From Ruminococcus flavefaciens ND2009 (GTDB lineage Bacteria > Bacillota > Clostridia > Oscillospirales > Ruminococcaceae): a stretch of DNA of 64,000 nucleotides. The stretch's first letter is position 1; every line of letters begins with the position of its first letter. Of the stretch, positions 34,480-44,472 are shown in pieces. A program made the position numbers and the translations under genes. Under the pieces are notes generated by a model. That model was not told where the DNA came from and did no database searches. It was given only the letters and a program-made list of their open reading frames with translations. Where the stretch lies: positions 387,754 through 451,753 of the forward strand of contig NZ_KK211346.1 in NCBI RefSeq assembly GCF_000621785.1. Reading direction: 5' to 3'.

Positions 34480-34888
34480 GTGGATCCCTCCTTTTTCTGA
34501 AGAGAAGGCGGCGGTTTCCGAGCTTTATCATATCGTTTTCATGTAGCACGGCTTCACGGGTAAGCTCACCGTTTACAAATATGCCTGATTTTGAGCCGAT
34601 GTCCTTTATTGTCCAGACACCATTCGCAACTGTCAGCATTGCGTGGTATCTTGAAACGGAAAGGTCGGGAAGTCTTATATCTGCCGAAGCGTGTCTGCCG
34701 ATGAGTACTTCGTCACAGCCAAGCTCATAGGTCTTGTCCTGCTCAGCGAGCTCCATGTCACTTGAGACCTGATGCCAGTTCTTTTTAGTCGATTTCTTCT
34801 CACGATAAGCTGTTATGATGAGTACAAGGATACATATATCCAGTGCAGCCGCCGCAACAGCACATAGTATGAGATTAAGAGAATCCAA
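34469..34888 (-). CDS. Membrane-anchored FHA domain protein
   Basis: A 139-residue protein with one N-terminal membrane helix (about residues 5-28) and a cytosolic FHA domain (about 58-130: VLIGRHASADIRLPDLSVSRYHAMLTV... DIGSKSGIFVNG). FHA domains bind phosphothreonine, so a Ser/Thr kinase is the likely upstream partner; none is in the window. The FHA-FtsW/RodA-PBP order parallels the FhaB-RodA-PbpA operons of actinobacteria and many Clostridia. First gene of the operon, with promoter at 34920-34948; ATG follows CGGAGGTG. Confidence 0.9.
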   Translation of the reverse strand: MDSLNLILCAVAAAALDICILVLIITAYREKKSTKKNWHQVSSDMELAEQDKTYELGCDEVLIGRHASADIRLPDLSVSRYHAMLTVANGVWTIKDIGSKSGIFVNGELTREAVLHENDMIKLGNRRLLFRKRRDPRVR

Positions 34889-34919
34889 AATAACACCTCC
34901 GTGTAAAAATACTTTTTAT

Positions 34920-34948
34920 ATTATAACACAATGGAATAATTATTTCAA
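34920..34948 (-). promoter_or_regulatory. Promoter of the FHA-FtsW-PBP operon
   Basis: On the minus strand, TTGAAA (34943-34948), 17-base spacer, TATAAT (34920-34925), with TG before the -10 (TGTTATAAT). Confidence 0.8.
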
Positions 34949-34966
34949 CAACAAATCATTTGAATT

Positions 34967-34995
34967 AAAAATCCCGAAGAAAAGCTCTTCGGGAT
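34967..34995 (-). terminator. Terminator of the rnj-ftsH operon
   Basis: ATCCCGAAGA (34971-34980) pairs with TCTTCGGGAT (34986-34995), followed on the minus strand by five U. It ends the transcript after ftsH. Confidence 0.88.
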
Positions 34996-35004
34996 CTTTC
35001 GTTA

Positions 35005-36921
35005 TTAGTTGTTTTCGGGAGAAGGCTCTTCGTCAAAGCCGAGACCGCCCACAGGCTCCTCAGGAGCATCATCTGTGAGGACTGATTCACTGATCTCGCC
35101 TCTCATAAGCTTTTCAAAATCGTCTCCGTCGATCTTTTCATATTTGAGAAGATACTTTGCAAGGAAGTGCATTTTGTCGGAATTGGCTCTGAGGATCGCT
35201 GTACAATCGCTGTAAGCCTTTTCGATGATGGAGCGAACCTCTTCATCGATCTGTGCAGCAACAGCCTCGCTGTAGTTCTTGGTGTGACCGTAGTCTTTTC
35301 CAAGGAACACCTCATCATTGTCTGAGCCATAGGTAACAGTACCAAGCTTTGAAGAGAAGCCGTACTTGGTTACCATGTTTCTTGCAGTAGCAGTCGCTCT
35401 TTCAATATCGTTTGAAGCACCTGTGCAGATGTCGTCCAGGAAGATCTCCTCGGCGCAGCGTCCGCCAAGCATAGTGATTATACGCTCACGCATCTGATTG
35501 CGGGAAACGTGCTGATCGTCTGTATCGGGACGGTAGATGGTAAGACCTGCTGCCATACCTCTCTGGATAATAGTAACCTGATGTACCTTATCCTGAGTAG
35601 GAAGATTGTACGAAGCGATAGCATGACCTGCTTCGTGATAAGCAGTTACCTTTCTGTCGTGCTCTGTAACTATCCTTGACTTTTTCTCGGGACCTGCAAT
35701 GACCTTGAGTGTAGCTTCCTCAATATCAGCCTCTGTGATAGCACGGCGCTCATTTCTTGCTGCAAGGAGAGCAGCTTCGTTGAGCACATTTTCAAGATCC
35801 GCACCTGTAAAGCCCTGAGTAGTCCTTGCAATACGCTTAATATCAACATCGGGACCAAGAGGCTTGTTCTTTGCGTGGACTCTGAGTATCTCTTCACGTC
35901 CCTTGACATCGGGATATCCAACAACGATCTGTCTGTCAAATCTGCCGGGTCTGAGAAGTGCGGGATCAAGAATATCGCGTCTGTTTGTAGCAGCGATAAC
36001 GATAACGCTTTCGTTTCCGGTAAAACCGTCCATCTCAACAAGGAGCTGGTTCAGTGTCTGTTCGCGTTCATCATGTCCGCCGCCGAGACCTGCGCCTCTG
36101 TGGCGTCCGACAGCATCGATCTCATCGATAAAAATGATAGCGGGAGCGTGCTTCTTAGCCTGCTCAAAGAGGTCTCTTACTCTTGAAGCACCTACACCGA
36201 CGAACATTTCTACGAAGTCCGAGCCTGAGATAGGGAAGAAGGGACAGCCTGCTTCGCCGGCAACAGCACGGGCAAGAAGGGTCTTACCTGTACCGGGAGG
36301 TCCGAGAAGGAGAACGCCCTTGGGCACCTTAGCGCCAAGCTCAGTATATTTCTTGGGGTTCTTGAGATAGTCAACTATCTCGACAAGTTCCTGTTTTTCC
36401 TCATCTGCACCTGCAACGTCCTTGAAAGTAGCCTTTCTTGCACTTGCACCGTTTTTAAGGTTAGCCTTTCCGAAGGTGGTGTACTTACCGCCGCCTCCGC
36501 TCTGTTTCATCATAAAGTAGAGGATAGCGATTCCAAGGATTATAGTCAGCAGAACAGGGATAAGCGAGTAGAGCCATGTCCTGTCGGTGATCTTGATGTA
36601 GTCCTGTACAAGCGGAGCATCAGGATTATCCTCGTTATACTCCTGACGGTAGTTTTCAGTATCCGTAAGGAAGATATTAACGTTGGGGACAGTGTAATGC
36701 TTTTCGGTCTCATCGTCCTTGAGTTTGTAGGTCAGCTCTCCTGTGCCAAGATCAAGCTTGTAGTATGAGACCTGTTTGTTGTCGAAATAACTGATGACCG
36801 TAGTGTATTCGGTCTTATCTGCATCAGCATTGATCCTTGAACTGATGAAAACGAGACAGAAAACTGCGATAACGATCAACAGCAGGTAGGTAATAATACC
36901 CTTGCTTTTCTTTGGTGTCAA
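35005..36921 (-). CDS. ftsH: ATP-dependent zinc metalloprotease FtsH
   Basis: A 638-residue membrane-bound hexameric protease that extracts and degrades membrane and regulatory proteins. Two membrane helices (about 10-27 and 118-138) flank a small extracytoplasmic domain. The AAA module has Walker A GPPGTGKT at 207-214, Walker B IIFIDEID and the second-region motif [20 protein letters not shown]; the zinc site is HEAGH at 429-433. The start codon is TTG (36919-36921) with GGAGAGG five bases upstream; no in-frame ATG was found between it and the tilS stop. tilS-ftsH order is conserved in Firmicutes. Confidence 0.96.
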   Translation of the reverse strand: MTPKKSKGIITYLLLIVIAVFCLVFISSRINADADKTEYTTVISYFDNKQVSYYKLDLGTGELTYKLKDDETEKHYTVPNVNIFLTDTENYRQEYNEDNPDAPLVQDYIKITDRTWLYSLIPVLLTIILGIAILYFMMKQSGGGGKYTTFGKANLKNGASARKATFKDVAGADEEKQELVEIVDYLKNPKKYTELGAKVPKGVLLLGPPGTGKTLLARAVAGEAGCPFFPISGSDFVEMFVGVGASRVRDLFEQAKKHAPAIIFIDEIDAVGRHRGAGLGGGHDEREQTLNQLLVEMDGFTGNESVIVIAATNRRDILDPALLRPGRFDRQIVVGYPDVKGREEILRVHAKNKPLGPDVDIKRIARTTQGFTGADLENVLNEAALLAARNERRAITEADIEEATLKVIAGPEKKSRIVTEHDRKVTAYHEAGHAIASYNLPTQDKVHQVTIIQRGMAAGLTIYRPDTDDQHVSRNQMRERIITMLGGRCAEEIFLDDICTGASNDIERATATARNMVTKYGFSSKLGTVTYGSDNDEVFLGKDYGHTKNYSEAVAAQIDEEVRSIIEKAYSDCTAILRANSDKMHFLAKYLLKYEKIDGDDFEKLMRGEISESVLTDDAPEEPVGGLGFDEEPSPENN

Positions 36922-36938
36922 ATTATCCTCTCCATTCT

Positions 36939-38276
36939 TTATGATCGTATAAATGAAATTTCAAGAAAACGGGCTGTATTGCTTTCAGGGGCAATTCTAT
37001 CGGCGATGCCGAGACTTTCAGCCAGGATCGTCCCCTCCTCGTCTTCGATAAAGAGAAGACCGTTCCTTTTTTCAGGCGGGATCTTTTCGTTGATAAGCTT
37101 TTTTATCGAGGAAGTGAAGTTCCTGCCTTTAAGTCGTATCCTGTCGCCATACTTTCTGGTACGCACAATAAGCCTTCCTCTTATTTTATCATAATCAAGC
37201 AGATAAAATGTGGATTTTTTGTGAACAGCTTCAATTTTCTTCAAATTATCACATTCAAACAGATCGCATCTGACAGTGCAATTGTCACATATAATATTGT
37301 CACCGAGCTGAAGAGGCATTTCCACAACTATTTCAGCCTCGTCCGTGATAGTTCCGAGACTTACTGAGCCATTTTCTGCTGTAAGATAAATATTACGCGA
37401 AATATTAAGCTTTCCGCCGTTCATGAGAACATTATCGGCATCCTCGAGCCGCTGATGTGAGTAGGGGAGCTTATTCTCAGAGAGAAGCCTTGATATACAG
37501 CGTTTTCTAATAACAGGCGGATATTCCGAAAGTCCGTTAAGACTATTTACGTGCCTGCATTTTTTCATTGCAGCGTCTGTATCTGCTTCGATAACAGCAT
37601 TCTCCTCCCTGACCGTCTCAAGGGTATTTACGGAGGTGGCAACAACGGAGCTGTTTATCTCCTCAAGAAGGGGAATGATCTTATGTCTGATCTTATTCCT
37701 CGTATAATCATCTGAGAGATTAGTGCTGTCGGTAACATAGTTTTGCCCCGATACGCTTAGAAATTCTTCGATCTCAGCCCTTGTAACTGTCAGCAGGGGA
37801 CGGATGATATTCTCACGGGTGCATGGGATACCTGCAAGTCCTTTTATGCCTGTACCGCGAGTGAGATTAAGGATAACAGTCTCCAGATTGTCATTTGCAT
37901 TGTGAGCAGTGGCAAGCTTTTTGCCCTCTGAGTGCTTTGCAAACTCCTCGTAACGCATTATCCTCGCAGTCTCTTCTGTGGATCTCTGCCATATTTTCGA
38001 CTGACTGATAACGTCGCAGCGCACTGCTGTAAAGGCTATATCAAGACTTTTGCAGAGCTCACGGCAGAACTCCTCGTCGCCGTCGCTCTCCTTGCCTCTG
38101 ATACAGTGATTTACATGTAGAGCTTCAACGCTTATACCCAGTTTCTCTCTTAGCTGATACAGTGAAAGCAGCAGGGCAACACTGTCAGCGCCTCCCGAGA
38201 GACCGCAGACTACTGTATCGCCGCTGCTGAGCATATTATTTTCAGTTATAAACTTGTAAACCTTAGCTAACATCAT
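36939..38276 (-). CDS. tilS: tRNA(Ile)-lysidine synthetase
   Basis: Converts C34 of the CAU-anticodon isoleucine tRNA to lysidine using ATP and lysine, an essential decoding step. The 445-residue protein has the PP-loop SGGADS near residue 27 ([15 protein letters not shown]), then [18 protein letters not shown] and the [17 protein letters not shown] segment; the C-terminal TilS domain (about 340-445) is present. The ATG overlaps the dnaB TAA by one base (TAATG type), and a second ATG follows at once. ftsH starts 17 bases downstream. Confidence 0.94.
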   Translation of the reverse strand: MMLAKVYKFITENNMLSSGDTVVCGLSGGADSVALLLSLYQLREKLGISVEALHVNHCIRGKESDGDEEFCRELCKSLDIAFTAVRCDVISQSKIWQRSTEETARIMRYEEFAKHSEGKKLATAHNANDNLETVILNLTRGTGIKGLAGIPCTRENIIRPLLTVTRAEIEEFLSVSGQNYVTDSTNLSDDYTRNKIRHKIIPLLEEINSSVVATSVNTLETVREENAVIEADTDAAMKKCRHVNSLNGLSEYPPVIRKRCISRLLSENKLPYSHQRLEDADNVLMNGGKLNISRNIYLTAENGSVSLGTITDEAEIVVEMPLQLGDNIICDNCTVRCDLFECDNLKKIEAVHKKSTFYLLDYDKIRGRLIVRTRKYGDRIRLKGRNFTSSIKKLINEKIPPEKRNGLLFIEDEEGTILAESLGIADRIAPESNTARFLEISFIRS

Positions 38277-39640
38277 TATACATTTTCGGGAGGAGTCTCA
38301 TAATCAGGATTTGAAAACCTTGTATACTGACCGTCCCATATAAGTTCGACAGTACCCGTTTCACCGTGACGGTTCTTTGCAACGATACATTCGGATATAT
38401 TCTGTCTCTGGCTTTCCTTATTATAATAAGCCTCTCGATAGAGGAAAAGAACAATATCTGCATCCTGCTCGATAGATCCGGATTCACGCAGGTCCGAGAG
38501 CATGGGGCGCTTATCGGTACGGCTCTCAACAGCACGGGAGAGCTGCGAAAGGAGGATGACAGGAACATTAAGCTCCTTAGCCATTACCTTGAGCTGACGT
38601 GTGATCTCACTGATAACGGTAACACGGTTATCAGAATGTGATGTGGATTCCATGAGCTGGAGGTAGTCGATGATGACCAGTCCGAGATTTTTTGTACGCC
38701 TCAGCTTAGCCTTCATCTGCTGAACGGTCATACTTGCGGTATCGTCGATGTATAGGGGGAGTGAGCTGAGGTAGCCTGCGCTGGTAGCAAGCTTGACCCA
38801 GTCATCGCCTGAGATCCTTCCGTTTCTGAGCGTGTTTGACTCGACAAGAGCCTCTGTGGAGAGTATTCTCGTAGCCAGCTGCTCCTTTGACATTTCCAGG
38901 TTAAAGGTAACTACTTCCTTTTCAGCGCGTCTTGCTACATTTGTAGCAATATTCATTGCAAAGGAGGTCTTTCCCATACCGGGACGGGCAGCTATGATTA
39001 TCAGGTCAGACTTGTTAAGACCTGAAGTTATGCTGTCAAGAAGCGTGAAGCCGGTCCTCGCACCAACATACTTGTCCTTGTCGGGACCTGAGATCTTTCC
39101 CAGTCTGTCATATGCCTCGGCGATAGCCTCCGAAAGGGGAACAAGTCCGCGTACATCGCGTCCCTGTCTTATATCATATATCTTCTGCTCGGCAGAGTCC
39201 AGAAGAAGCTGGGCATTCTGCTCACCTGACTGCACTTCCTCAAGAATAGTTCTTGCGACGTAGCTGAGGCTTCTCAGGAAGTATTTGTCGGCGACGATCT
39301 TGCAGTAGCTTTCGATATTTGCGGTAGATGGGAGCATATTGCCAATCTCTGCAAGATAGCGTCTTCCCTCAGCCGCACTTTCAAATATATGCTGCTTTTC
39401 TGCTTCATTGAGCACCGTTACAATGTCAACAGGGAGACTCATTGAGTTCATTTGCAGCATGATCGAGAAAAGTGCTTTGTGCTGATCATTGTAGAAATAC
39501 TCCGGCTTTATGAGCTCAAGGACGTCAGAGAGCACTGATGGATCAGAAATAATAGCTCCTAAAACGGACTGCTCCGCCTCGATACTGTGGGGCAGTTCGC
39601 GGGCGGAGAGCAGGATTTCATTTTCGTCCATATTATTCAC
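38276..39640 (-). CDS. dnaB: Replicative DNA helicase
   Basis: A 454-residue hexameric 5'-3' helicase at the replication fork. The N-terminal domain (about 10-115: LPHSIEAEQSVLGAIISDPS) is followed by the RecA-like motor with Walker A ARPGMGKTSFA near 215, VVTFNLEMSKEQLATR, IIDYLQLM and SDLRESGSIEQDADIVLFLYR. No intein is present. It starts 3 bases after rplI; the rplI-dnaB pair is conserved in Firmicutes. Confidence 0.96.
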   Translation of the reverse strand: MNNMDENEILLSARELPHSIEAEQSVLGAIISDPSVLSDVLELIKPEYFYNDQHKALFSIMLQMNSMSLPVDIVTVLNEAEKQHIFESAAEGRRYLAEIGNMLPSTANIESYCKIVADKYFLRSLSYVARTILEEVQSGEQNAQLLLDSAEQKIYDIRQGRDVRGLVPLSEAIAEAYDRLGKISGPDKDKYVGARTGFTLLDSITSGLNKSDLIIIAARPGMGKTSFAMNIATNVARRAEKEVVTFNLEMSKEQLATRILSTEALVESNTLRNGRISGDDWVKLATSAGYLSSLPLYIDDTASMTVQQMKAKLRRTKNLGLVIIDYLQLMESTSHSDNRVTVISEITRQLKVMAKELNVPVILLSQLSRAVESRTDKRPMLSDLRESGSIEQDADIVLFLYREAYYNKESQRQNISECIVAKNRHGETGTVELIWDGQYTRFSNPDYETPPENV

Positions 39641-39643
39641 CGA

Positions 39644-40090
39644 TCAGCCTTCTGTAACTTCCACATCAACTGTCTCGGAGATACCGTTATACAGCTTTAC
39701 TGTGGCAGTATAGGAGCCGAAGTTCTTGATGTCTGTGCTGAGAGTGATCTTCTTCTTGTCAACGGTCACGCCGACCTGTTCTGCAAGAGACTCTGCAACG
39801 TTGGCGCCGGTAACTGAACCGAAAAGCTTGCCGTTGGAGCCTGCCTTTGCTTTGATGTTTATCTTTTTGCCCTTGAGCTTGGCAGCTGCGTCCTTTGCAT
39901 TCTGAATATCAACGTCGATCTTGTGCTGAGCGGAAGCCTGAGCGCCCTCCAGCTTGTTCATATTCTCGGGAGTTGCCTCAACAGCAAGACCCTTGGGGAG
40001 GAGCATATTGCGTGCATATCCGTCTGCAACGTTCTTTAATTCGCCCTTGTTACCTGAGCCTTTTACGTCCTTTAAGAAAATAACCTTCAT
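39644..40090 (-). CDS. rplI: 50S ribosomal protein L9
   Basis: A 148-residue ribosomal protein that binds 23S rRNA domain V. The N-terminal domain ([30 protein letters not shown]) has the classic L9 signature; a long central helix and a C-terminal domain follow. Normal length. ATG follows GAAAGGTCGG-type sequence. Lies between gdpP and dnaB, as in Bacillus. Confidence 0.97.
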   Translation of the reverse strand: MKVIFLKDVKGSGNKGELKNVADGYARNMLLPKGLAVEATPENMNKLEGAQASAQHKIDVDIQNAKDAAAKLKGKKINIKAKAGSNGKLFGSVTGANVAESLAEQVGVTVDKKKITLSTDIKNFGSYTATVKLYNGISETVDVEVTEG

Positions 40091-40115
40091 ATTTATACCG
40101 ACCTTTCTTTAATAA

Positions 40116-42086
40116 TTATTCCGAAGTATTCCTGCGGCAGTCATCTATTGCGTAGATAAGTGCTTTTACAGCTTCCTCGACAGAGGCGCCTTCAAGCTGA
40201 GTTGCTGCCATAGTCTGGTGACCTCCGCCGCCCAGCTGTTCCATAATGACCTGAACATTTAGTGCGCCGAGAGATCTTGCTGATATATTTACTGTGCTTC
40301 CTGTCTTGTATATGACAAATGAAGCGTCAACGTCTGTTATGCCGAGGAGCTCGTCGGCAGCCTGAGGTGCTACGAGCCTTATGTCATCTGATTTGAAATC
40401 AGCAGCTGCGATAGCGCAGTTGTTATGTATCTTTGCAGAAGCGACTATCTGGGTCTTTCTTCTGTAAGAGTCGATGGAATTTGAGAAAAGGAGCTTTACA
40501 GCAACCGTATCTGCGCCCATTTTCTTCAGGTATGCAGCAGCTTCAAAGGTCCTTACGCCTGTTCTCATGACGAAATTCTTTGTGTCAAGCATAATACCCG
40601 CAAGCAGCGCGTCGGCGTGACAGCTTGCGAGCTTTTCGTCGGAGCCGTAATTAAAATACTGTATTATCTCTGTTACCATTTCCGAAGCTGACGAAGCGTA
40701 GGGCTCATGGTGGAAGATAACGGCGTCGTCGATGAAGTTTACTGTCTTCCTGTGGTGGTCGATGACTACAACAGATTTCGCCTTTTCGTAGAGATCGCGG
40801 CTTTCCACATAGTCCTTATTATGGGTATCAACTATAATGAGCATATCATGGGGACCTATCATCTCCTCAGCTTCAGCGGGGGTGATAAAGAGTCCGCAGT
40901 TTGTTTCCTCGTCAACAATATCAATAAGGTTATTTGCGAGGTTTTTTGAGCGGTCGACGGCGATATATGCTTGTTTGCCCAGTATCTTCAGTGCTCCTGC
41001 CATACCGCAGGATGCTCCTACAGAGTCCAGGTCACCGAAGCGGTGCCCCATGAGGAATACTCTCTCCGAGCTCATAATAAGATCCTGCATAGCATTTGCG
41101 ATAATTCTGGTCTTTGATCTTGAACGCTTCTCAACGCCCTTGGAAACGCCGCCGAAGAAACGATAGCCGTTATCTGTCTTGATAACAGCCTGATCGCCGC
41201 CTCGTCCAAGAGCCATATCAAGGCACTGTCTTGCGATGCTCTCGCTTTCGGAAAGGGAGGAAGCTCCCTGACCGACACCGATAGAGAATGTGAGAGGGTA
41301 TTTTCCTGCGATCTTGATGTTCCTTGCTGCGTCGAGTATCTTGAACTTATCGTCGATTATACCATTGAGATGACGGTTTTCGATGATTGCGAAGAATGTA
41401 TTTGAGGAGGTCTTCTTTATGAAGCCGTTGGTCTTGCTCATGAAGTTTTCGATGAGCTTTTCGGTCTCAACAGATGTCTGAGCTTTTTCGCTCTCCTTTG
41501 CATTCTGCATAATGTCGTCATAGTTGTCGATAGTTATAACGACAACATTAGGGTGAGACTCGTCCATGGTCTTCTTCATTGCGAAGTAATTGGTTTCATC
41601 ATGAAAATAAAGGACCAGGAAGGACATATCGTTCTTGTCGAATTTTTCGGCAGTTACATCATATATACTGCCGTTGATGGGACAGATAGCCTTTCCGTTG
41701 GATATGAGCGAATCAATATCCATCTTCACGAAGCCTTCAAAATCATGTCCGTAAACGTCCTGACCCAGACCTATCTTTTCCGCAAAGATCTGGTTATACC
41801 AGACGAACTGCCTGTGATCGTCGATAACAGCCACAGGTGCTGGGAGGAAATTCATGAATTCAGCAGCAGAGCTTTCAAGATGCTTGTTCATTTTTGAGAT
41901 ATGCCGCATTGAATTCCTTGAATAGATGATAGTATAGATAATGCAGATAAAAATGATAACGGCAGATGCCAGAAACAGCCAGTCTGCTGTACGGTCGGTT
42001 TTACCGATCAGCAGATAAGTGGTGATCATTGTACCGAGCGCAAGCAGGTGCAGGATCATCAGAACTGCCGGAAATTTCTTTTTCAC
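40116..42086 (-). CDS. gdpP: c-di-AMP phosphodiesterase GdpP
   Basis: A 656-residue membrane enzyme that hydrolyses cyclic di-AMP to pApA. Two N-terminal helices (about 5-55), a PAS-type domain (about 65-150), a degenerate GGDEF domain (about 165-300, lacking an intact GGDEF), and a DHH/DHHA1 phosphoesterase (about 335-650) with GHRFGDLDSVGAS, VDTHNKDYV, IDHHRK and the C-terminal GGGGHQTMAA. The start codon is GTG (42084-42086) with AAAGGAG seven bases upstream. rplI starts 25 bases downstream. Homologue of Bacillus YybT/GdpP, also encoded next to rplI-dnaB. Confidence 0.93.
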   Translation of the reverse strand: MKKKFPAVLMILHLLALGTMITTYLLIGKTDRTADWLFLASAVIIFICIIYTIIYSRNSMRHISKMNKHLESSAAEFMNFLPAPVAVIDDHRQFVWYNQIFAEKIGLGQDVYGHDFEGFVKMDIDSLISNGKAICPINGSIYDVTAEKFDKNDMSFLVLYFHDETNYFAMKKTMDESHPNVVVITIDNYDDIMQNAKESEKAQTSVETEKLIENFMSKTNGFIKKTSSNTFFAIIENRHLNGIIDDKFKILDAARNIKIAGKYPLTFSIGVGQGASSLSESESIARQCLDMALGRGGDQAVIKTDNGYRFFGGVSKGVEKRSRSKTRIIANAMQDLIMSSERVFLMGHRFGDLDSVGASCGMAGALKILGKQAYIAVDRSKNLANNLIDIVDEETNCGLFITPAEAEEMIGPHDMLIIVDTHNKDYVESRDLYEKAKSVVVIDHHRKTVNFIDDAVIFHHEPYASSASEMVTEIIQYFNYGSDEKLASCHADALLAGIMLDTKNFVMRTGVRTFEAAAYLKKMGADTVAVKLLFSNSIDSYRRKTQIVASAKIHNNCAIAAADFKSDDIRLVAPQAADELLGITDVDASFVIYKTGSTVNISARSLGALNVQVIMEQLGGGGHQTMAATQLEGASVEEAVKALIYAIDDCRRNTSE

Positions 42087-42108
42087 CTTTAAGCTCCTTT
42101 CGGAAAGA

Positions 42109-43977
42109 TCATGTCTCCATAATTATAGGAAGTATCATAGGACTGCGCTTTGTTTTCTGGTAGATGTAATCAGAGAGTGCGTCACGGAGCTTGCCCTTGA
42201 GAGAATTCCACTCCCTGAGCTCGCTTGCAGAGCAGTTTGCAAGAGTATCCGAAAGGAGACTGCGAGCCTCTACCATAAGTTCTTCCGATTCGCGTACATA
42301 AACAAAGCCTCTTGATATTATATCAGGACCTGCAACTATCTCATTGGTGCTCTTTTCGATGCCGATAACTATGATGATAAGTCCGTCCTGAGCCAGATGC
42401 TTTCTGTCCCTGAGGACGATGGAGCCAACGTCGCCTACGCCGAGACCGTCAACGAGGACACGTCCTGCGGGAACCTGTGAAACGATCTTCATAGTATTTC
42501 CGTCAGTCTCAATAACGTTGCCTATTTCAGCAATAATGACATTTTCTCTGGGCATACCCATCTGAAGTGCCAGATCGGCGTGCTTTTTAAGATGCTTGTA
42601 CTCACCATGAACAGGAATGAAGAACTTGGGCTTGGTAAGTGACTGCATGAGCTTGAGCTCCTCCTGGCAGGCGTGTCCCGAAACGTGTACCTCGTACATA
42701 GCTTCATAAACCACCTCTGCGCCCGATTTCATGAGCTCGTTGACAACTCTTGTAACGAATTTCTCATTGCCGGGGATAGGAGTTGCTGAAATAATGATGA
42801 AATCCATAGGAGTGATATTGACCTTTTTGTGGTCATTCATAGCCATTCTGGTAAGAGCGGACATAGGCTCGCCCTGACTTCCTGTGGTTATGAGAACTAT
42901 CCTTTCGCTTTCATAGCGGTTCATCATTTCAATATCTATGATAATACCGTCGGGGACATCAAGGTATCCCAGCTCAATAGCGGTATTGATAACATTGATC
43001 ATGCTCCTTCCGAATACAGCTACCTTTCGTCCGTATCTTACGGCGCAGTTGATGATCTGTTGTACACGGTGGATATTAGAGGAGAAGGTAGCGATGATAA
43101 TACGCTTGCCTTCACCCTTCTGGAACAGCTTATCGAAAGATTCACCGACTGTTCTCTCCGAGTGGGTATATCCGGGACGCTCGGCGTTGGTGGAGTCAGC
43201 CATAAGAGCAAGAACACCTCGGCTTCCAAGCTCGCCGAAGCGGGCAAGGTCGATGATCTTTCCGTCGATGGGAGAATAGTCCACCTTGAAGTCGCCTGTG
43301 TGGACGATAACGCCTGCGGGAGTGTGTATAGCCATACCAACAGAATCGGGGATAGAGTGGTTGACCTTGATGAATTCAACAGCCATACAGCCCATTTTTA
43401 CAGTCTTTTTAGGTTCAACCACATTGAGGTTGACCTTGCCGTAAAGTCCCTGCTCCTTGAGTTTGCCCTCAATAAGACCGATAGTGAGCCTTGTTGCGTA
43501 AACAGGAACATTGATCTTCTTGAGAAGATAAGCAAGACCGCCGATGTGATCCTCGTGACCGTGGGTGATGACGATACCTCTTATCTTATCCTGATTGCGC
43601 TCAACATAGGTGAAATCAGGGATAACAATGTCAACGCCGGGCATATCCGCATCGGGGAAGGCAAGTCCGCAGTCGAGAATGAACATATCGTTTGAGCACT
43701 CGAATACAGTCATGTTCTTGCCGATCTCGTTGAGACCGCCCAGTGGGATTATCCTTACAGGAGTCTTCTTGACTTCCTTGGGCTGTCTTGTACGCGACCT
43801 GGGCTTGGCAGAAGCAGTCTTTTCGGATTTTGCAGCAGTTTCCTTCACTGCTTTTTCCTTAACCGGCTTTTCCTTTAAGTTTTTTTCCTTTGGAGCAGCA
43901 GTTCTCTTTCTGTAAGTTCTTTTAGGAGCCTCAGTGCTATTCTTTCTGGGCATGGTATTTTTCTCTTTTTCGTTCAC
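42109..43977 (-). CDS. rnj: Ribonuclease J with a long basic N-terminal extension
   Basis: A 622-residue endo/5'-exoribonuclease of the metallo-beta-lactamase/beta-CASP fold that matures and degrades RNA. The zinc motif HGHEDH lies at residues 139-144; other signatures are NHSIPDSVGMAI, HTGDFKVD, STNAERPGYT and HVSGHACQEE. The catalytic part starts near residue 72; before it comes a Lys/Glu/Ala/Pro-rich, probably disordered tail absent from the usual ~555-residue enzyme. The start is GTG (43975-43977) with GAGG seven bases upstream; ATG at codon 9 is an alternative with a weaker site. First gene of the rnj-gdpP-rplI-dnaB-tilS-ftsH operon. Confidence 0.93.
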   Translation of the reverse strand: MNEKEKNTMPRKNSTEAPKRTYRKRTAAPKEKNLKEKPVKEKAVKETAAKSEKTASAKPRSRTRQPKEVKKTPVRIIPLGGLNEIGKNMTVFECSNDMFILDCGLAFPDADMPGVDIVIPDFTYVERNQDKIRGIVITHGHEDHIGGLAYLLKKINVPVYATRLTIGLIEGKLKEQGLYGKVNLNVVEPKKTVKMGCMAVEFIKVNHSIPDSVGMAIHTPAGVIVHTGDFKVDYSPIDGKIIDLARFGELGSRGVLALMADSTNAERPGYTHSERTVGESFDKLFQKGEGKRIIIATFSSNIHRVQQIINCAVRYGRKVAVFGRSMINVINTAIELGYLDVPDGIIIDIEMMNRYESERIVLITTGSQGEPMSALTRMAMNDHKKVNITPMDFIIISATPIPGNEKFVTRVVNELMKSGAEVVYEAMYEVHVSGHACQEELKLMQSLTKPKFFIPVHGEYKHLKKHADLALQMGMPRENVIIAEIGNVIETDGNTMKIVSQVPAGRVLVDGLGVGDVGSIVLRDRKHLAQDGLIIIVIGIEKSTNEIVAGPDIISRGFVYVRESEELMVEARSLLSDTLANCSASELREWNSLKGKLRDALSDYIYQKTKRSPMILPIIMET

Positions 43978-44327
43978 TATATGACCTCACTTTCAAAAAT
44001 CGCAAGACCTCTGCATGAACGGCGCAGAAGTCTGAAAAAGGTATGTAAAAGGTCCCGGAATGTAAGATCAGATCGATCTTTACTTTCAAAAGGCGATAAA
44101 AAGACTGACCACACAGAAAACAGGGAACGTACAAGCTCTTTTTTGAGCAAAACCTGTATGGAACATATGTGATCCTGAAAATATATTTTTCCGAAAACCC
44201 GATGAACCGCCTATCGCCCAGCGGTCCTATATCTTAATGACGATCTTTCTCGTCATAAAAGCCGTAATAATTTTATATAAAAATACTCATTGTTAATTGC
44301 CGTCAGAGCATAATTATTCACACTATA
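43978..44327 (-). promoter_or_regulatory. Long structured 5' leader of the rnj operon
   Basis: About 345 nt separate the predicted transcript start (near 44321) from the rnj start codon, with no gene. Inverted repeats seen on the minus strand, in 5'-3' order: ATGACGA/TCGTCAT (44237-44256), ACCGC/GCGGT near 44205-44225, GCTC/GAGC nested within ACAGG/CCTGT (about 44122-44156), AAGATC/GATCTT (about 44064-44081), and AGAC..CTGC/GCAG..GTCT (about 44006-44033) just before the ribosome binding site. No known riboswitch is recognised. It may be a regulatory leader, for example for feedback by RNase J. Confidence 0.5.
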
Positions 44328-44356
44328 ATTATACAAAAACAGGAGCTTAATGTCAA
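44328..44356 (-). promoter_or_regulatory. Perfect-consensus promoter of the rnj operon
   Basis: On the minus strand, TTGACA (44351-44356), 17-base spacer, TATAAT (44328-44333). Confidence 0.85.
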
Positions 44357-44472
44357 TAGCAAAAGTGGATGAAATAAACATTTGGCATTATCAATAAATT
44401 TTTATCATTGTTTTAAATAATTGTGGTGCGGGAGATTTTCTGCTATATGTGTTATTGACTAATAACGGGACT

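Noticed and set aside
42829-43695. 288-residue plus-strand frame antisense to rnj
   Set aside because: It runs opposite the conserved RNase J codons, with no start signals and no recognisable protein.
43937-44172. Short open frames on both strands in the rnj leader
   Set aside because: No ribosome binding site, odd composition, and they overlap the leader hairpins.
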